Shown one piece after another: positions 13,351-20,580 of a stretch of DNA of 28,273 nt; within the stretch, counting starts at the first letter, position 1; the number at the start of each line of letters is the position of its first letter. The notes below the pieces were generated by a model, which saw only the letters and a list, made by a program, of their open reading frames with translations, ran no database searches and was not told the origin of the DNA. This DNA comes from CAYWFP01 sp964457365 (GTDB lineage: Bacteria; Planctomycetota; SZUA-567). The translations under genes were made by a program, and so were the position numbers. Where the stretch lies: positions 1-28,273 of the forward strand of contig CAYWFP010000055.1 in assembly GCA_964457365.1 (NCBI GenBank), read 5' to 3'.

Positions 13351-14601
13351 TCAGTCGGGCTGATACGCTTCCATCACTGCCGCGGCCAGCTTCGCCGGGT
13401 CGTGCCGCCGCGGGTCGTCCAGGTGGATGACGTCGCGCAGCAGCACCCGCATCCGGAAGCGGGCCAACTCCTCGCGGTCGTACTCCACCAGCCGGGCGCC
13501 CCGGGCCTCCAGCGGTTCAAGGCGCGCGGGGGAGGGGCGGTACTGGTTGATGATCACGCTGTCGATCCGCAGGCCCGGCGCGTGCCGCAGGATCGTGTTC
13601 ACGTGGTCGCTGGCGGAGAAATCCGCCGTCTCCCCGACCTGTCCCATGGTGTTGAGCACGTAGACCACTTTCGCGCGGCTCTGCGAGATCGCCTTGACCG
13701 TCATCTCGCTGAGCAGATTCGGCAGGATGCTGGTATAGACGCTTCCCGGGCCGATCACGATCAGGTCCGCGTTGCCGATATTCTCCAGTACGTCCTCCGG
13801 CGGCTGCCCCGGCGCGGGCTTCAGGCTCAGCTCGGCGATCTCCTTGCCGCACCGGGCGATGAGGCGCTGCCCGGTGGTCTTTGAGCCGTCGGGGTGCGTG
13901 GCCACGAGCATGGCCCGTTCCAGCGTCGCCGGCAGCACCTGGCCGCGGACGTTCAGGATCCGGTTCGCCTCGCGCACGGCCAGGCCGAAGTTGCCGCGGA
14001 TGCGCGCCAGCACCGTGATGAACAGGTTGCCGAACGCGTGTCCGCTGAGTTCGCCTTCCTCGAAACGGTACTGCATCAACTCCGCCATCACCGGGCCCGA
14101 GTCGGCCAGGGCGATGAGGCAGTTACGGATGTCGCCGGGCGGCAGGATGTCGAAGTCGTGGCGCAGACGTCCGGAACTGCCGCCGTCGTCGGCGACGCTG
14201 ACGATGGCGGTGATCGCGCTGCTGTAGTCGCGCAGCCCCGAGAGCAGCGTACTCAGCCCCGTGCCGCCGCCCAGGCAGACGATGCGCGGTCCCTGCTCGA
14301 GCCGGTTGTGCAGATACGCCAGCTCGGCCAGACCGCGGGGTTCGTCGCGGCGCTTGAGCAGTTTCTCGATGCGGCGCATCAGGCGATACACGCCGACGGT
14401 GATGAGCGTGCCGCCGAGAACGATCAGCAGTCCGCCGAGCCCGTAGGGGTTGACCGGCAGGTTGGCCCGTGCCGAACCGACCATGAAGAGCCCCACCCCC
14501 ACGGCCATGGCGCCCAGGATCAGCAGGAAGATGCCCAGGCAGATAAGGAAAACATAGCGCTTCAAGTGCAGGCCGAAGCTCAGCCAGCGCCACCGTCCCA
14601 T
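13351..14601 (-). CDS. yvcK: YvcK/CofD-like protein with N-terminal membrane anchor
   Basis: YvcK (gluconeogenesis factor) proteins bind UDP-sugars and influence carbon flux and cell-wall synthesis. The core from about residue 105 shows IVCLGGGTGLSTLL (111-117 is the nucleotide-sugar loop), SVADDGGSSGRLR, LPPGDIRNCLIAL, GHAFGNLFI, NADLIVIGPGSVYTSILPNLL and the closing QYRPSPARLEPLE region. The 416 residues exceed the usual 310-330 because of an N-terminal extension with two membrane helices (about 17-40 and 54-74) and a charged linker, so the protein should be tethered to the inner membrane with the core in the cytoplasm. It starts 6 nt after ptsN and is followed by ptsH, the pairing also common in Gram-positive genomes. 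Confidence 0.93.
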   Translation of the reverse strand: MGRWRWLSFGLHLKRYVFLICLGIFLLILGAMAVGVGLFMVGSARANLPVNPYGLGGLLIVLGGTLITVGVYRLMRRIEKLLKRRDEPRGLAELAYLHNRLEQGPRIVCLGGGTGLSTLLSGLRDYSSAITAIVSVADDGGSSGRLRHDFDILPPGDIRNCLIALADSGPVMAELMQYRFEEGELSGHAFGNLFITVLARIRGNFGLAVREANRILNVRGQVLPATLERAMLVATHPDGSKTTGQRLIARCGKEIAELSLKPAPGQPPEDVLENIGNADLIVIGPGSVYTSILPNLLSEMTVKAISQSRAKVVYVLNTMGQVGETADFSASDHVNTILRHAPGLRIDSVIINQYRPSPARLEPLEARGARLVEYDREELARFRMRVLLRDVIHLDDPRRHDPAKLAAAVMEAYQPD

Positions 14602-14607
14602 CTGGCG

Positions 14608-15087
14608 TTATCCCCCGCTCAGCGCCTTCTGGTCGGCCTCCTCCAGGAGTTCGAAGATCTCCTTCTCGTCCCGCGCCTTCAACAGGAATCTGCGGAAGAT
14701 ATCGTCGCGCAGGTTCTTGCTCACGTAGGCCAGCGCCTCGAGGTGCTGCGGCGCGGACTCCTGGTTGGAGAGCAGCAGAAAGAAGAGGTGGACCGGCTGG
14801 CTGTCCAGCGCCTCGAATTCCACGCCTTCGCGGCTGCGGGCGAAGAGCGCGATGAGCCGCTTGATCGCCGGGTGCTTGGCGTGCGGAATGGCGATGCCGC
14901 CGCCGACGCCGGTGCTGCCGAGATTTTCCCGGTCGATGAGGGCCTGGAGGACGCTCTGGCGCAGTTCGCCCGAGAGACAGCCGCTCTCGATCAGCGCATC
15001 GGTCATCTCCACCAGCGCGTCCTGTTTCTCCGTCGCGATCAGGTCGCCCACGATGGAACGGGGGTTGATGATGTCTCGAAATTGCAT
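14608..15087 (-). CDS. ptsN: PTS EIIA domain protein, fructose/nitrogen type
   Basis: The 159-residue product is a single EIIA domain of the Fru/Ntr class. The phospho-accepting histidine is His69 in GGGIAIPHAKHPAI. Other family marks are LIDRENLGSTG, LFARSREGVEFEALDSQPVHLFFLLLSN and the ending LEALAYVSKNLRD. It would receive phosphate from HPr and act as a regulator rather than feed a permease, since no EIIB or EIIC is nearby. It lies 22 nt after hpf, the same hpf-ptsN pairing found next to rpoN in proteobacteria, although rpoN is not in this window. GGAGGAG lies 13 nt before the ATG, which is longer than ideal, but no better start exists. Confidence 0.93.
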   Translation of the reverse strand: MQFRDIINPRSIVGDLIATEKQDALVEMTDALIESGCLSGELRQSVLQALIDRENLGSTGVGGGIAIPHAKHPAIKRLIALFARSREGVEFEALDSQPVHLFFLLLSNQESAPQHLEALAYVSKNLRDDIFRRFLLKARDEKEIFELLEEADQKALSGG

Positions 15088-15109
15088 GCTCGTCAGCGTA
15101 CTCCTCCGA

Positions 15110-15451
15110 CTATTCGGCGTTGTCCGTCGCCTCCGGGTTGGCGATGGCGGTGCTTTCCCGGCGGCGGCCGGTCAGTTTCTCTTTCATGCGGCGCAGTTGC
15201 CGGGCGCACTTGTCGGCCGCCAGATCGATGGCTTCGTGCAGGTCGTCACGGGCGACGTCGACCACCAGGGCGTCGTGGTTGCGCACGTGCACGATCGCTT
15301 CGCAGTGGTACTTGCGGTCTTCCTGCTTGAGGACGATCTCGACATGCTGGACGCCGTTGAAGTAGCGGTCGTTCTTCCCGAGTTTGTCCCGGGCATACGC
15401 CTTGGTGGCTTCGGTAGCGTCGAAATGTCTGGCGGCAACGCTGATTTTCAT
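15110..15451 (-). CDS. hpf: Ribosome hibernation promoting factor, short form
   Basis: HPF/RaiA proteins bind the 30S decoding region in stationary phase and silence ribosomes. The 113-residue product shows the family pattern: ISVAARHFDATEATKAYARDKL, VEIVLKQEDRKYHCEAIVHV and DDLHEAIDLAADKCARQLRRMKEKL. The long-form C-terminal dimerisation domain is missing; only a polar tail follows residue 95, so it belongs to the short class. It is first in hpf-ptsN-yvcK-ptsH, behind a good promoter at 15518-15545, so expression of the phosphorelay and of ribosome hibernation should be linked. AAAGGAAAACC precedes the ATG. Confidence 0.94.
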   Translation of the reverse strand: MKISVAARHFDATEATKAYARDKLGKNDRYFNGVQHVEIVLKQEDRKYHCEAIVHVRNHDALVVDVARDDLHEAIDLAADKCARQLRRMKEKLTGRRRESTAIANPEATDNAE

Positions 15452-15517
15452 GGTTTTCCTTTGCGCCTAAGCCGTTGCGGGATATCGCGATTACGTTGCG
15501 GTAAATGGAAATGACAG

Positions 15518-15545
15518 ATTATACCAAACAAAGAGGCAATCGCAA
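15518..15545 (-). promoter_or_regulatory. Sigma70-like promoter of the hpf-ptsN-yvcK-ptsH operon
   Basis: TTGCGA (15540-15545), 16 nt, then a perfect TATAAT (15518-15523) on the minus strand. The predicted start is near 15511, with a leader of about 60 nt. No sigma54-type GG-N10-GC element was noticed. Confidence 0.65.
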
Positions 15546-15606
15546 GGTCAAAGCCCTGCTCGACGGCGATGCGTTCAATTCTTTGCTCGCCGAGCTTAAC
15601 GTGTTG

Positions 15607-15930
15607 TCAGTTGGCGATTTCAAGCTTAACGATCCGGGGGATGCCGGTCGCTTCGAAGAGCCAGGACAACTCGCGGGAGACGCGGATGGTCAGTTGTTTT
15701 CCGTTCTCGGTCGCCAGGAAGATAATCGAGCCGATCGTCCCGATATAGGTGCTGAAAATAAATCCAGAAGAAGAGAGGTCGATCACGATTTCCTCGGCTT
15801 CGGATTGGATCAAGGCGTTGCAGCAGTCGCGGAACTCGGAGTGGTATTCCCATAACAAGTCGACGCTGGCGGTCAGTGTATTGCCTTGTACTTCAAAGTG
15901 GTTATAGGCGACAGTGGGTATGTTTTGCAT
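15607..15930 (-). CDS. Single-domain STAS protein (anti-sigma-factor antagonist-like)
   Basis: The 107-residue product is one STAS-like domain: a first strand pair (YNHFEVQGNTLTASVDL), then EIVIDLSSSGFIFSTYIG, TENGKQLTIRVSRELSWLFEATGI and a closing strand IVKLEIAN. In classical antagonists the conserved DSSGL serine is phosphorylated; here the matching place reads FSTYIG, with Ser60 and Thr61 as possible acceptors, so this is a divergent member. The frame is open to a TTG at 15945, but the ATG at 15930 directly follows GAGGGGG, which fixes the start. It has its own strong promoter and is divergent from the membrane-protein operon at 16168. No anti-sigma kinase or phosphatase is adjacent. Confidence 0.7.
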   Translation of the reverse strand: MQNIPTVAYNHFEVQGNTLTASVDLLWEYHSEFRDCCNALIQSEAEEIVIDLSSSGFIFSTYIGTIGSIIFLATENGKQLTIRVSRELSWLFEATGIPRIVKLEIAN

Positions 15931-15985
15931 CGTTCCCCCTCGCAAAAAAAGACATGGCGATTCGTGCCGATATATCTCTTAACTT

Positions 15986-16013
15986 ACTATATACCAAGAT
16001 ATTGTGCTGTCAA
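15986..16013 (-). promoter_or_regulatory. Strong sigma70-like promoter of the STAS gene
   Basis: TTGACA (16008-16013, perfect), 16 nt, TATAGT (15986-15991) on the minus strand. The predicted start is near 15979, with a leader of about 49 nt. Confidence 0.7.
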
Positions 16014-16055
16014 ATCCGAGCCATGTTTTTCCTCGGTCTACATGTCGTGTATTTT

Positions 16056-16082
16056 CGCGGTCGAATTTCCACCTCGACCGCG
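16056..16082. repeat. Perfect inverted repeat in the divergent intergenic region
   Basis: CGCGGTCGA (16056-16064) and TCGACCGCG (16074-16082) are perfect nine-base arms around a 9-nt centre. The right arm is followed on the plus strand by ATCCGGG and then TTTTCGTTTTT, so it could also act as a poor terminator. Its place 43 bp upstream of the STAS -35 box and about 85 bp before the plus-strand ATG fits a shared operator. Confidence 0.5.
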
Positions 16083-16124
16083 ATCCGGGTTTTCGTTTTT
16101 ATTCAGCGCGGTTTGGGGCAAAAT

Positions 16125-16139
16125 GGTTCACGGTGAACC
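16125..16139. repeat. 15-bp palindrome, operator-like
   Basis: GGTTCAC-G-GTGAACC is a perfect palindrome with a one-base centre, ending 28 nt before the ATG at 16168. Size and symmetry fit a binding site for a dimeric repressor. No clear -35/-10 pair for the plus-strand operon was found; CAAAAT at 16119-16124 is the best -10 and abuts the palindrome. Confidence 0.45.
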
Positions 16140-16167
16140 TTTGCTGCTCGAAGGACGTTGATAAGGC

Positions 16168-17091
16168 ATGATGGAGAAGAAGTTACGACAATCGCCCGCT
16201 GCCGCGCTGCTGTACCGGACCTGCCGGCGCCTGCAGTGGCGCTACCGGTTGGGCTGGCTGGGGGAATTTCTCCTCGGCGCGGGCGCGGGGTCATGCCTTT
16301 TCGCTTTCTCCTGGGCAATGAATCTGCTGCCGCTGTGGAGCCTTCTCGTCGGCGGCGTCGCCGGCGGTTTTGCCGCCTGCATCAAAAACGGATGGATCAA
16401 ACGGACCTCGCTCAGCCAGGCGGGATTGGCGCTCGATACGGCCCTGCAGAGCCGGGAGCGGCACGTCTCGCTGGCGGGATTGTTGGAGCATCCCGAGCGC
16501 GCGGAGAACCCGTTTACGCCGGCGTTCGTGGACGAGTTACAGGCGCATGCGCCGCAGGCCGACCCGGTGCGCGCCACCGGGCCGCTAGTGCCCGAGCGGG
16601 CGTGGTACGCGCTGGTGCCGGCGGCGCTCTTGTGCAGTATACTGCTACTGACGCCGGAGGCGGTGCGGAAGTCCGCCGATGAACGCGGCCGGATGCGGCC
16701 GGTCGACCTGCCGCAGGACGCAGAGGCGATCGGAGAGCTTTCGCTGGAGTTGCAGACGGCGATGGAGGCGCTCGAGCAGTCCGGGCCGGTGCCGCCGGCG
16801 GTGGAGAAAGCCCTGCGCGAGCAGGCGGATAAGCTCGCGTCGGCGCTGGAAGATGCGCGCGAACGCGGCGGGGACCGTGGCGCCGTCGAGGGCGAGGCGC
16901 TGGCGCAGGCCGAACACCTGCTGCGGCGCGCGCGGGCGATCCTGGCGCGGCAGGGCGGGGCGGAGCCAATCCCCGGTGGACGGGAAAACCCCTCGGCGTG
17001 GCGCGAGCTGGTCCTGTACGAGGCCGAGGTGCCGCCGGAGCGGCTGGCGGGGGTGGCAAAGTATCTCGAGGAACTGGCGCAACGACGATGA
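16168..17091 (+). CDS. Membrane protein with cytoplasmic or periplasmic coiled coil, unknown function
   Basis: The 307-residue product has two hydrophobic helices near the start (about 30-50 and 54-72), a soluble stretch, a third helix (about 145-163), then a charged, helical C-terminal half (about 183-265) likely to form a coiled coil. A phrase in the loop, AGLALDTALQSRERHVSLAG, recalls the 'D...L...R...S..L' segment of DUF4175-like envelope proteins, but the similarity is faint and I do not assign it. The ATG at 16168 is followed at once by a second ATG; AAGGACG lies upstream. Its stop overlaps an in-frame ATG of the next gene, so the two are probably translated together. Very GC-rich and Ala/Glu/Arg-rich, but codon use matches its neighbours. 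Confidence 0.6.
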   Translation: MMEKKLRQSPAAALLYRTCRRLQWRYRLGWLGEFLLGAGAGSCLFAFSWAMNLLPLWSLLVGGVAGGFAACIKNGWIKRTSLSQAGLALDTALQSRERHVSLAGLLEHPERAENPFTPAFVDELQAHAPQADPVRATGPLVPERAWYALVPAALLCSILLLTPEAVRKSADERGRMRPVDLPQDAEAIGELSLELQTAMEALEQSGPVPPAVEKALREQADKLASALEDARERGGDRGAVEGEALAQAEHLLRRARAILARQGGAEPIPGGRENPSAWRELVLYEAEVPPERLAGVAKYLEELAQRR

Positions 17092-17108
17092 TTGCCGGGA
17101 GCAAGACC

Positions 17109-18323
17109 ATGATGTACAGGGGAATACGATTCGCCCTTCTCGGTTTGGCCTTGCTGCTCTTCGCGGGCACGGCCGCGGCGGCGGGGCACCTGGAGATCGG
17201 CGAGGGCTATGAGCTGGCGCGCATCTGGAAGACGGTGAAGAAGGCGCACTTCATCCAGGGGAAGCTTCCGCTGAAGAACGTCGGCAGCGAGACGCTGGCG
17301 AACGTCGAAGCGGTGGTCATAATCCTCGACCCGGCCGGGAAGCGCATCGACGAGAGCAAGCGGCTTCGCTTCGGCAGTCTCGCCCCGGGCAAGACCGAGG
17401 CCAAGCCGTTCGTCATCGAGAAAGGCGTGCAGTTCTCCGAGTTGCAGGTGCTGATTACCTTCCGCGTCGACGGCAAGGACGTGAAGGAGGAATTCACCTC
17501 GCCCGACTTCACCAAGCCGACGCCGCTGGTGATCGACACCGCCGAGGGCGCGCACGGGGTGCGTCTGCTGTCGCACGAGATCGACGCCCCGGTACGCGGC
17601 GGCACGCCGACGCTGACCTGCCGCGTGCGCAACATCGGCGGTTTGGCGGCGAAGAGACCGACGGTGACGATCACCTTCAAGCTGCCGGAGAAGTCGGGCC
17701 GGGCGTCCGGGCGCAAGCCGCGCAAGAAAACGAAGAAGGACGGGAATGCCGCCGGCAGGACCGAGACGATGGCGGTGGTTCTCGAGGAAGGGGAGATCCC
17801 GCCGGGCGAGACGAAGGTCTACGAGAAAATCAAGCTCAAAAAGGCGCCGGAGTTCGTCGGCTACGCGATCGCCCTCTCGGCGGACTTTCCCGAGGTCGGC
17901 GGCGCGTCGCTGACGCTCGACGGTTACGAAGGCGGCGACGAGACCATCCGCATCCACGACATGAAGACCACGGCGACGAAGGACGGCAATGCCGTCATCG
18001 CCTTCAAGGTGACCAACAAGGAGGCGGACCTGCCGCCGGGATCGTTCACCGTGCTCTTCTGGCTCTATGACAAAGCCGGGAAGGAGGTGGCGCACTTCAA
18101 GCATGCGGTGCAGGAGGCGCTGCCCAAGGACAAATCCGTCGCCGTGACGATGCGCGCGCGCGCGCTGCCGGCTTATGCCGCGTACGAGATCGGCTTCGAA
18201 TTCGACGTTCCCGAGACGCCGGCGCAGCAGGTCGTCATCGAATTGAAGGAAGACGAGAAGCCGCCGGAGGGGTTCGAAGTCATCGAGGTGCCGGCCGAAG
18301 ACGCGGAGAACGAGGCGGAATAG
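17109..18323 (+). CDS. Secreted protein with tandem Ig-like/CARDB-like modules
   Basis: The 404-residue product starts with a signal peptide (MMYRGIRFALLGLALLLFAG, cleavage likely after TAAAAG). Three beta-rich modules follow with the CARDB-type rhythm of 'N.G...L...' then a strand, 'LAPGKTE' or 'IPPGET', then another strand: about 45-125, about 150-255 and about 275-370. The second is interrupted by a basic loop (RKPRKKTKKDG). The C-terminus is acidic. It should be periplasmic or surface exposed and bind a protein or glycan, which is an inference. The frame is open further upstream, including an ATG at 17088 that overlaps the previous stop (ATGA); I chose 17109 because CGGGAG lies 7 nt before it. 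It is the middle gene of a likely operon ending with the EboD homologue. Confidence 0.6.
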   Translation: MMYRGIRFALLGLALLLFAGTAAAAGHLEIGEGYELARIWKTVKKAHFIQGKLPLKNVGSETLANVEAVVIILDPAGKRIDESKRLRFGSLAPGKTEAKPFVIEKGVQFSELQVLITFRVDGKDVKEEFTSPDFTKPTPLVIDTAEGAHGVRLLSHEIDAPVRGGTPTLTCRVRNIGGLAAKRPTVTITFKLPEKSGRASGRKPRKKTKKDGNAAGRTETMAVVLEEGEIPPGETKVYEKIKLKKAPEFVGYAIALSADFPEVGGASLTLDGYEGGDETIRIHDMKTTATKDGNAVIAFKVTNKEADLPPGSFTVLFWLYDKAGKEVAHFKHAVQEALPKDKSVAVTMRARALPAYAAYEIGFEFDVPETPAQQVVIELKEDEKPPEGFEVIEVPAEDAENEAE

Positions 18324-18343
18324 GCTTCCCGAGGACCATGACC

Positions 18344-19582
18344 ATGCGATCCGAGCGCGATCCGAACGAGCAGCGACAGGCAGAGCGCGAGCCGGTGGGC
18401 GGGCTCTCCCCGACGCCCTGGCCGCGCGAGCGGTGTTTCCACCAGGCGGTGACGGTGCCGTTTTCGTTTCCGCTGCTATATACCCGCGACGTCTTCCACC
18501 CGGAGAACCCGACGCTCGAGAAGGCGTTCCGTGTCGAAACGGACGACGAGACCCTCGTGCGGCGGGTACTGGTGGCCATCGACGCGGGCGTGTGGAACGC
18601 GTGGCCGAAGCTCTGGCCCATGATCGCCCGGCGGCTGGAGACGATCGGCGGCATCGACGCCGTCGCCGACCCCGTGATCGTTCCCGGTGGCGAGGCGGCC
18701 AAGGAGGGCCTGGGGATCGTCGAGCAGGTGGCGGGCCTCTGCGCGGCGCACCGCATCGACCGCCAGTCGTATCTTCTCGCCCTCGGTGGCGGGGCGATGC
18801 TCGACGCGGTAGGGCTGGCCGCGGCGCTGGTCCACCGGGGCGTGCGGCTGGTGCGCATGCCGACGACGGTGCTGGCGCAGAACGACGCGGGCATCGGCGT
18901 GAAGAACGGGGTCAACGCCTGCGGGCAGAAGAACATGCTCGGCTGTTTCGCCCCGCCGTGGGCAGTGGTGAGCGATCTGAACTTCCTGCGCACCCTCGGC
19001 GCGCGCGAGTGGCGCGCGGGGCTCAGCGAGGCGGTGAAGGTGGCCTGCATCAAGGACGCGGCGTTCTTCGCTTATTTGGAGGAATCCGCCGCGGCGCTGG
19101 CCAGGCGCGACGAGGAGGCGATGGCCGAGGCGGTCTGGCGCTGCGCGCAACTCCACGCGGCGCACACGCGCGGCTCGGGCGATCCGTTCGAGACCGGCAG
19201 CGCCCGCCCGTTGGACTTCGGCCACTGGGCCGCGCATTGGCTGGAGATGCGCACCGCCGGCGCGGTCAATCACGGCGAGGCGGTCGCCATCGGCATCGCC
19301 GCGGACGCGACCTATGCCGAGCGGCTGGCGTTTTGTCCGCCGGGGACGGCGCGCCGGGTCTGCGCCTGCCTCGAGGCGATGGGCTTCGACCTCTGGCATC
19401 CGATGCTGACCGAGTACGATCCGCAAGGCGAGCCGGCGGTCTTCCGGGGACTCGATCAGTTCCGCGAGCACCTCGGCGGTCGGCTGACGCTGACGCTGCC
19501 GGCGCCCCTGGGCGGGCGCGTCGAGGTGCACGAGGTCGACCGGGCGCAGATGCGCGGGGCGATCCGCTCGTTGCGGCGGTGA
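18344..19582 (+). CDS. eboD: EboD-type sugar phosphate cyclase (3-dehydroquinate synthase superfamily)
   Basis: The 412-residue product belongs to the 3-dehydroquinate synthase superfamily: NAD loop LALGGGAMLDAVG (about 146-157) and zinc ligands Glu229 (GLSEAVKVA), His294 (FGHWAAH) and His310 (NHGEAVAIG), the 16-residue spacing being that of AroB. Phrases such as VPFSFPLLYTRDVF, VRMPTTVLAQNDAGIGVKNGVN, KNMLGCFAPPWAV and GDPFETGSARPLDFGHWAAH point to the EboD branch and away from ordinary AroB. EboD sits in the ebo cluster, linked in cyanobacteria and others to export of metabolite precursors; no other ebo gene is here. The first ATG (18338) is only 2 nt from GAGGA, so the second at 18344, spaced 8 nt, is preferred. 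Its stop abuts that of galE in the sequence TGATCA. Its true product is unknown. Confidence 0.85.
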   Translation: MRSERDPNEQRQAEREPVGGLSPTPWPRERCFHQAVTVPFSFPLLYTRDVFHPENPTLEKAFRVETDDETLVRRVLVAIDAGVWNAWPKLWPMIARRLETIGGIDAVADPVIVPGGEAAKEGLGIVEQVAGLCAAHRIDRQSYLLALGGGAMLDAVGLAAALVHRGVRLVRMPTTVLAQNDAGIGVKNGVNACGQKNMLGCFAPPWAVVSDLNFLRTLGAREWRAGLSEAVKVACIKDAAFFAYLEESAAALARRDEEAMAEAVWRCAQLHAAHTRGSGDPFETGSARPLDFGHWAAHWLEMRTAGAVNHGEAVAIGIAADATYAERLAFCPPGTARRVCACLEAMGFDLWHPMLTEYDPQGEPAVFRGLDQFREHLGGRLTLTLPAPLGGRVEVHEVDRAQMRGAIRSLRR

Positions 19583-20569
19583 TCAGTCGGCGTAGCCGCG
19601 CGGGTGTTCGCGGTGCCACTTCCAGGCGCTGGCAATGATGGTCTTCAGGTCGCTCCGCGCCGGCGTCCAGCCCAGAAGTGTTTTCGCCTTCTCGGCCTCG
19701 GCCACCAGCTCCGGCGGGTCGCCCGGGCGCCGGGCCACCTCCTCGGCGGGGATGGCGTGGCCGGTCACCTCGCGCGCGACCTCGATGATCTGCCGGACCG
19801 AGTAGCCGCTGCCGGTGCCGAGGTTCATCGCGCCGGACTCCCCCCCCTGTTCGAGATACGCGATCCCCTTGACGTGCGCGTCGGCGAGATCCGAGACGTG
19901 GATGTAGTCGCGCACGCAGGTGCCGTCGGGCGTGGGGTAGTCGGTGCCGAAGATCCTGATCGATTCGCGCTGCCCCAGCGGCACGCGCAGCACCAGCGGG
20001 ATCAGGTGCGACTCCGGCTCGTGCGCCTCGCCGATGGGTTCTTCCGGGTGCGCGCCGCAGGCGTTGAAGTAGCGGAAGGCGACGTAACGGAAATCGGCCT
20101 GTCGGCTCAGCCAGGCGCAGGTCTCCTCGGTCTGCAGCTTGCTGTGGCCGTAGACGTTGATCGGCGCTTTGGGCGCTTCCTCGTCGATGGGCATGGCCGC
20201 GGGTTCGCCGTAGGTGGCGGCGGTGGAGCTGAAGACGAAGCGCGTGACGCCGCCGCGCAGCATCGTCTCCAGCAGACGCAGCGTGGCCATGGTGTTGTTG
20301 GCGTAATACTTCATCGGTTCGGCCATGCTCTCACCGACCTCGGCGTAGGCGGCGAAGTGCATGACGCAGTCGATCCGGAACTCCTCCAGCACGCGCGCGA
20401 CGAGTTCCTCGTCGGCGATGTTGCCGATCACCAGTTCGGCCCCGCGTACCGCCGCGGCGTGCCCGAGTTCCAGCGTGTCGATGACGACCGGCGTATGCCC
20501 CGCGCGGCGCAACGCGGCGACCGCGTGCGAGCCGACATACCCCGCGCCGCCGGTGACGAGTACGTTCAT
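19583..20569 (-). CDS. galE: UDP-glucose 4-epimerase
   Basis: GalE interconverts UDP-glucose and UDP-galactose, feeding envelope polysaccharides. The 328-residue product has the NAD-binding Rossmann motif LVTGGAGYVGSH, the catalytic Ser115 in VFSSTAATYG, and Tyr140/Lys144 in NVYGHSK. The substrate region RYFNACGAHP, DGTCVRDYIHVSDLADAH and the ending ARRPGDPPELVA are characteristic of GalE. The frame is open to a GTG at 20584; two consecutive ATG codons follow AGGAGG, and the second (20569) has the better 5-nt spacing. It is last in recG-hisI-lysA-galE, 11 nt after lysA. There is no space for a terminator before the convergent eboD. Confidence 0.95.
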   Translation of the reverse strand: MNVLVTGGAGYVGSHAVAALRRAGHTPVVIDTLELGHAAAVRGAELVIGNIADEELVARVLEEFRIDCVMHFAAYAEVGESMAEPMKYYANNTMATLRLLETMLRGGVTRFVFSSTAATYGEPAAMPIDEEAPKAPINVYGHSKLQTEETCAWLSRQADFRYVAFRYFNACGAHPEEPIGEAHEPESHLIPLVLRVPLGQRESIRIFGTDYPTPDGTCVRDYIHVSDLADAHVKGIAYLEQGGESGAMNLGTGSGYSVRQIIEVAREVTGHAIPAEEVARRPGDPPELVAEAEKAKTLLGWTPARSDLKTIIASAWKWHREHPRGYAD

Positions 20570-20580
20570 CATTCCCTCCT

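Noticed and set aside
13894..15330. Plus-strand open frame of 478 codons opposite yvcK, ptsN and hpf
   Set aside because: Antisense to three well-recognised genes; composition typical of a shadow frame.
16242..18104. Minus-strand open frame of 620 codons opposite the membrane and secreted protein genes
   Set aside because: His/Arg/Leu-rich antisense shadow. The plus-strand reading has a signal peptide, membrane helices and coupled starts.
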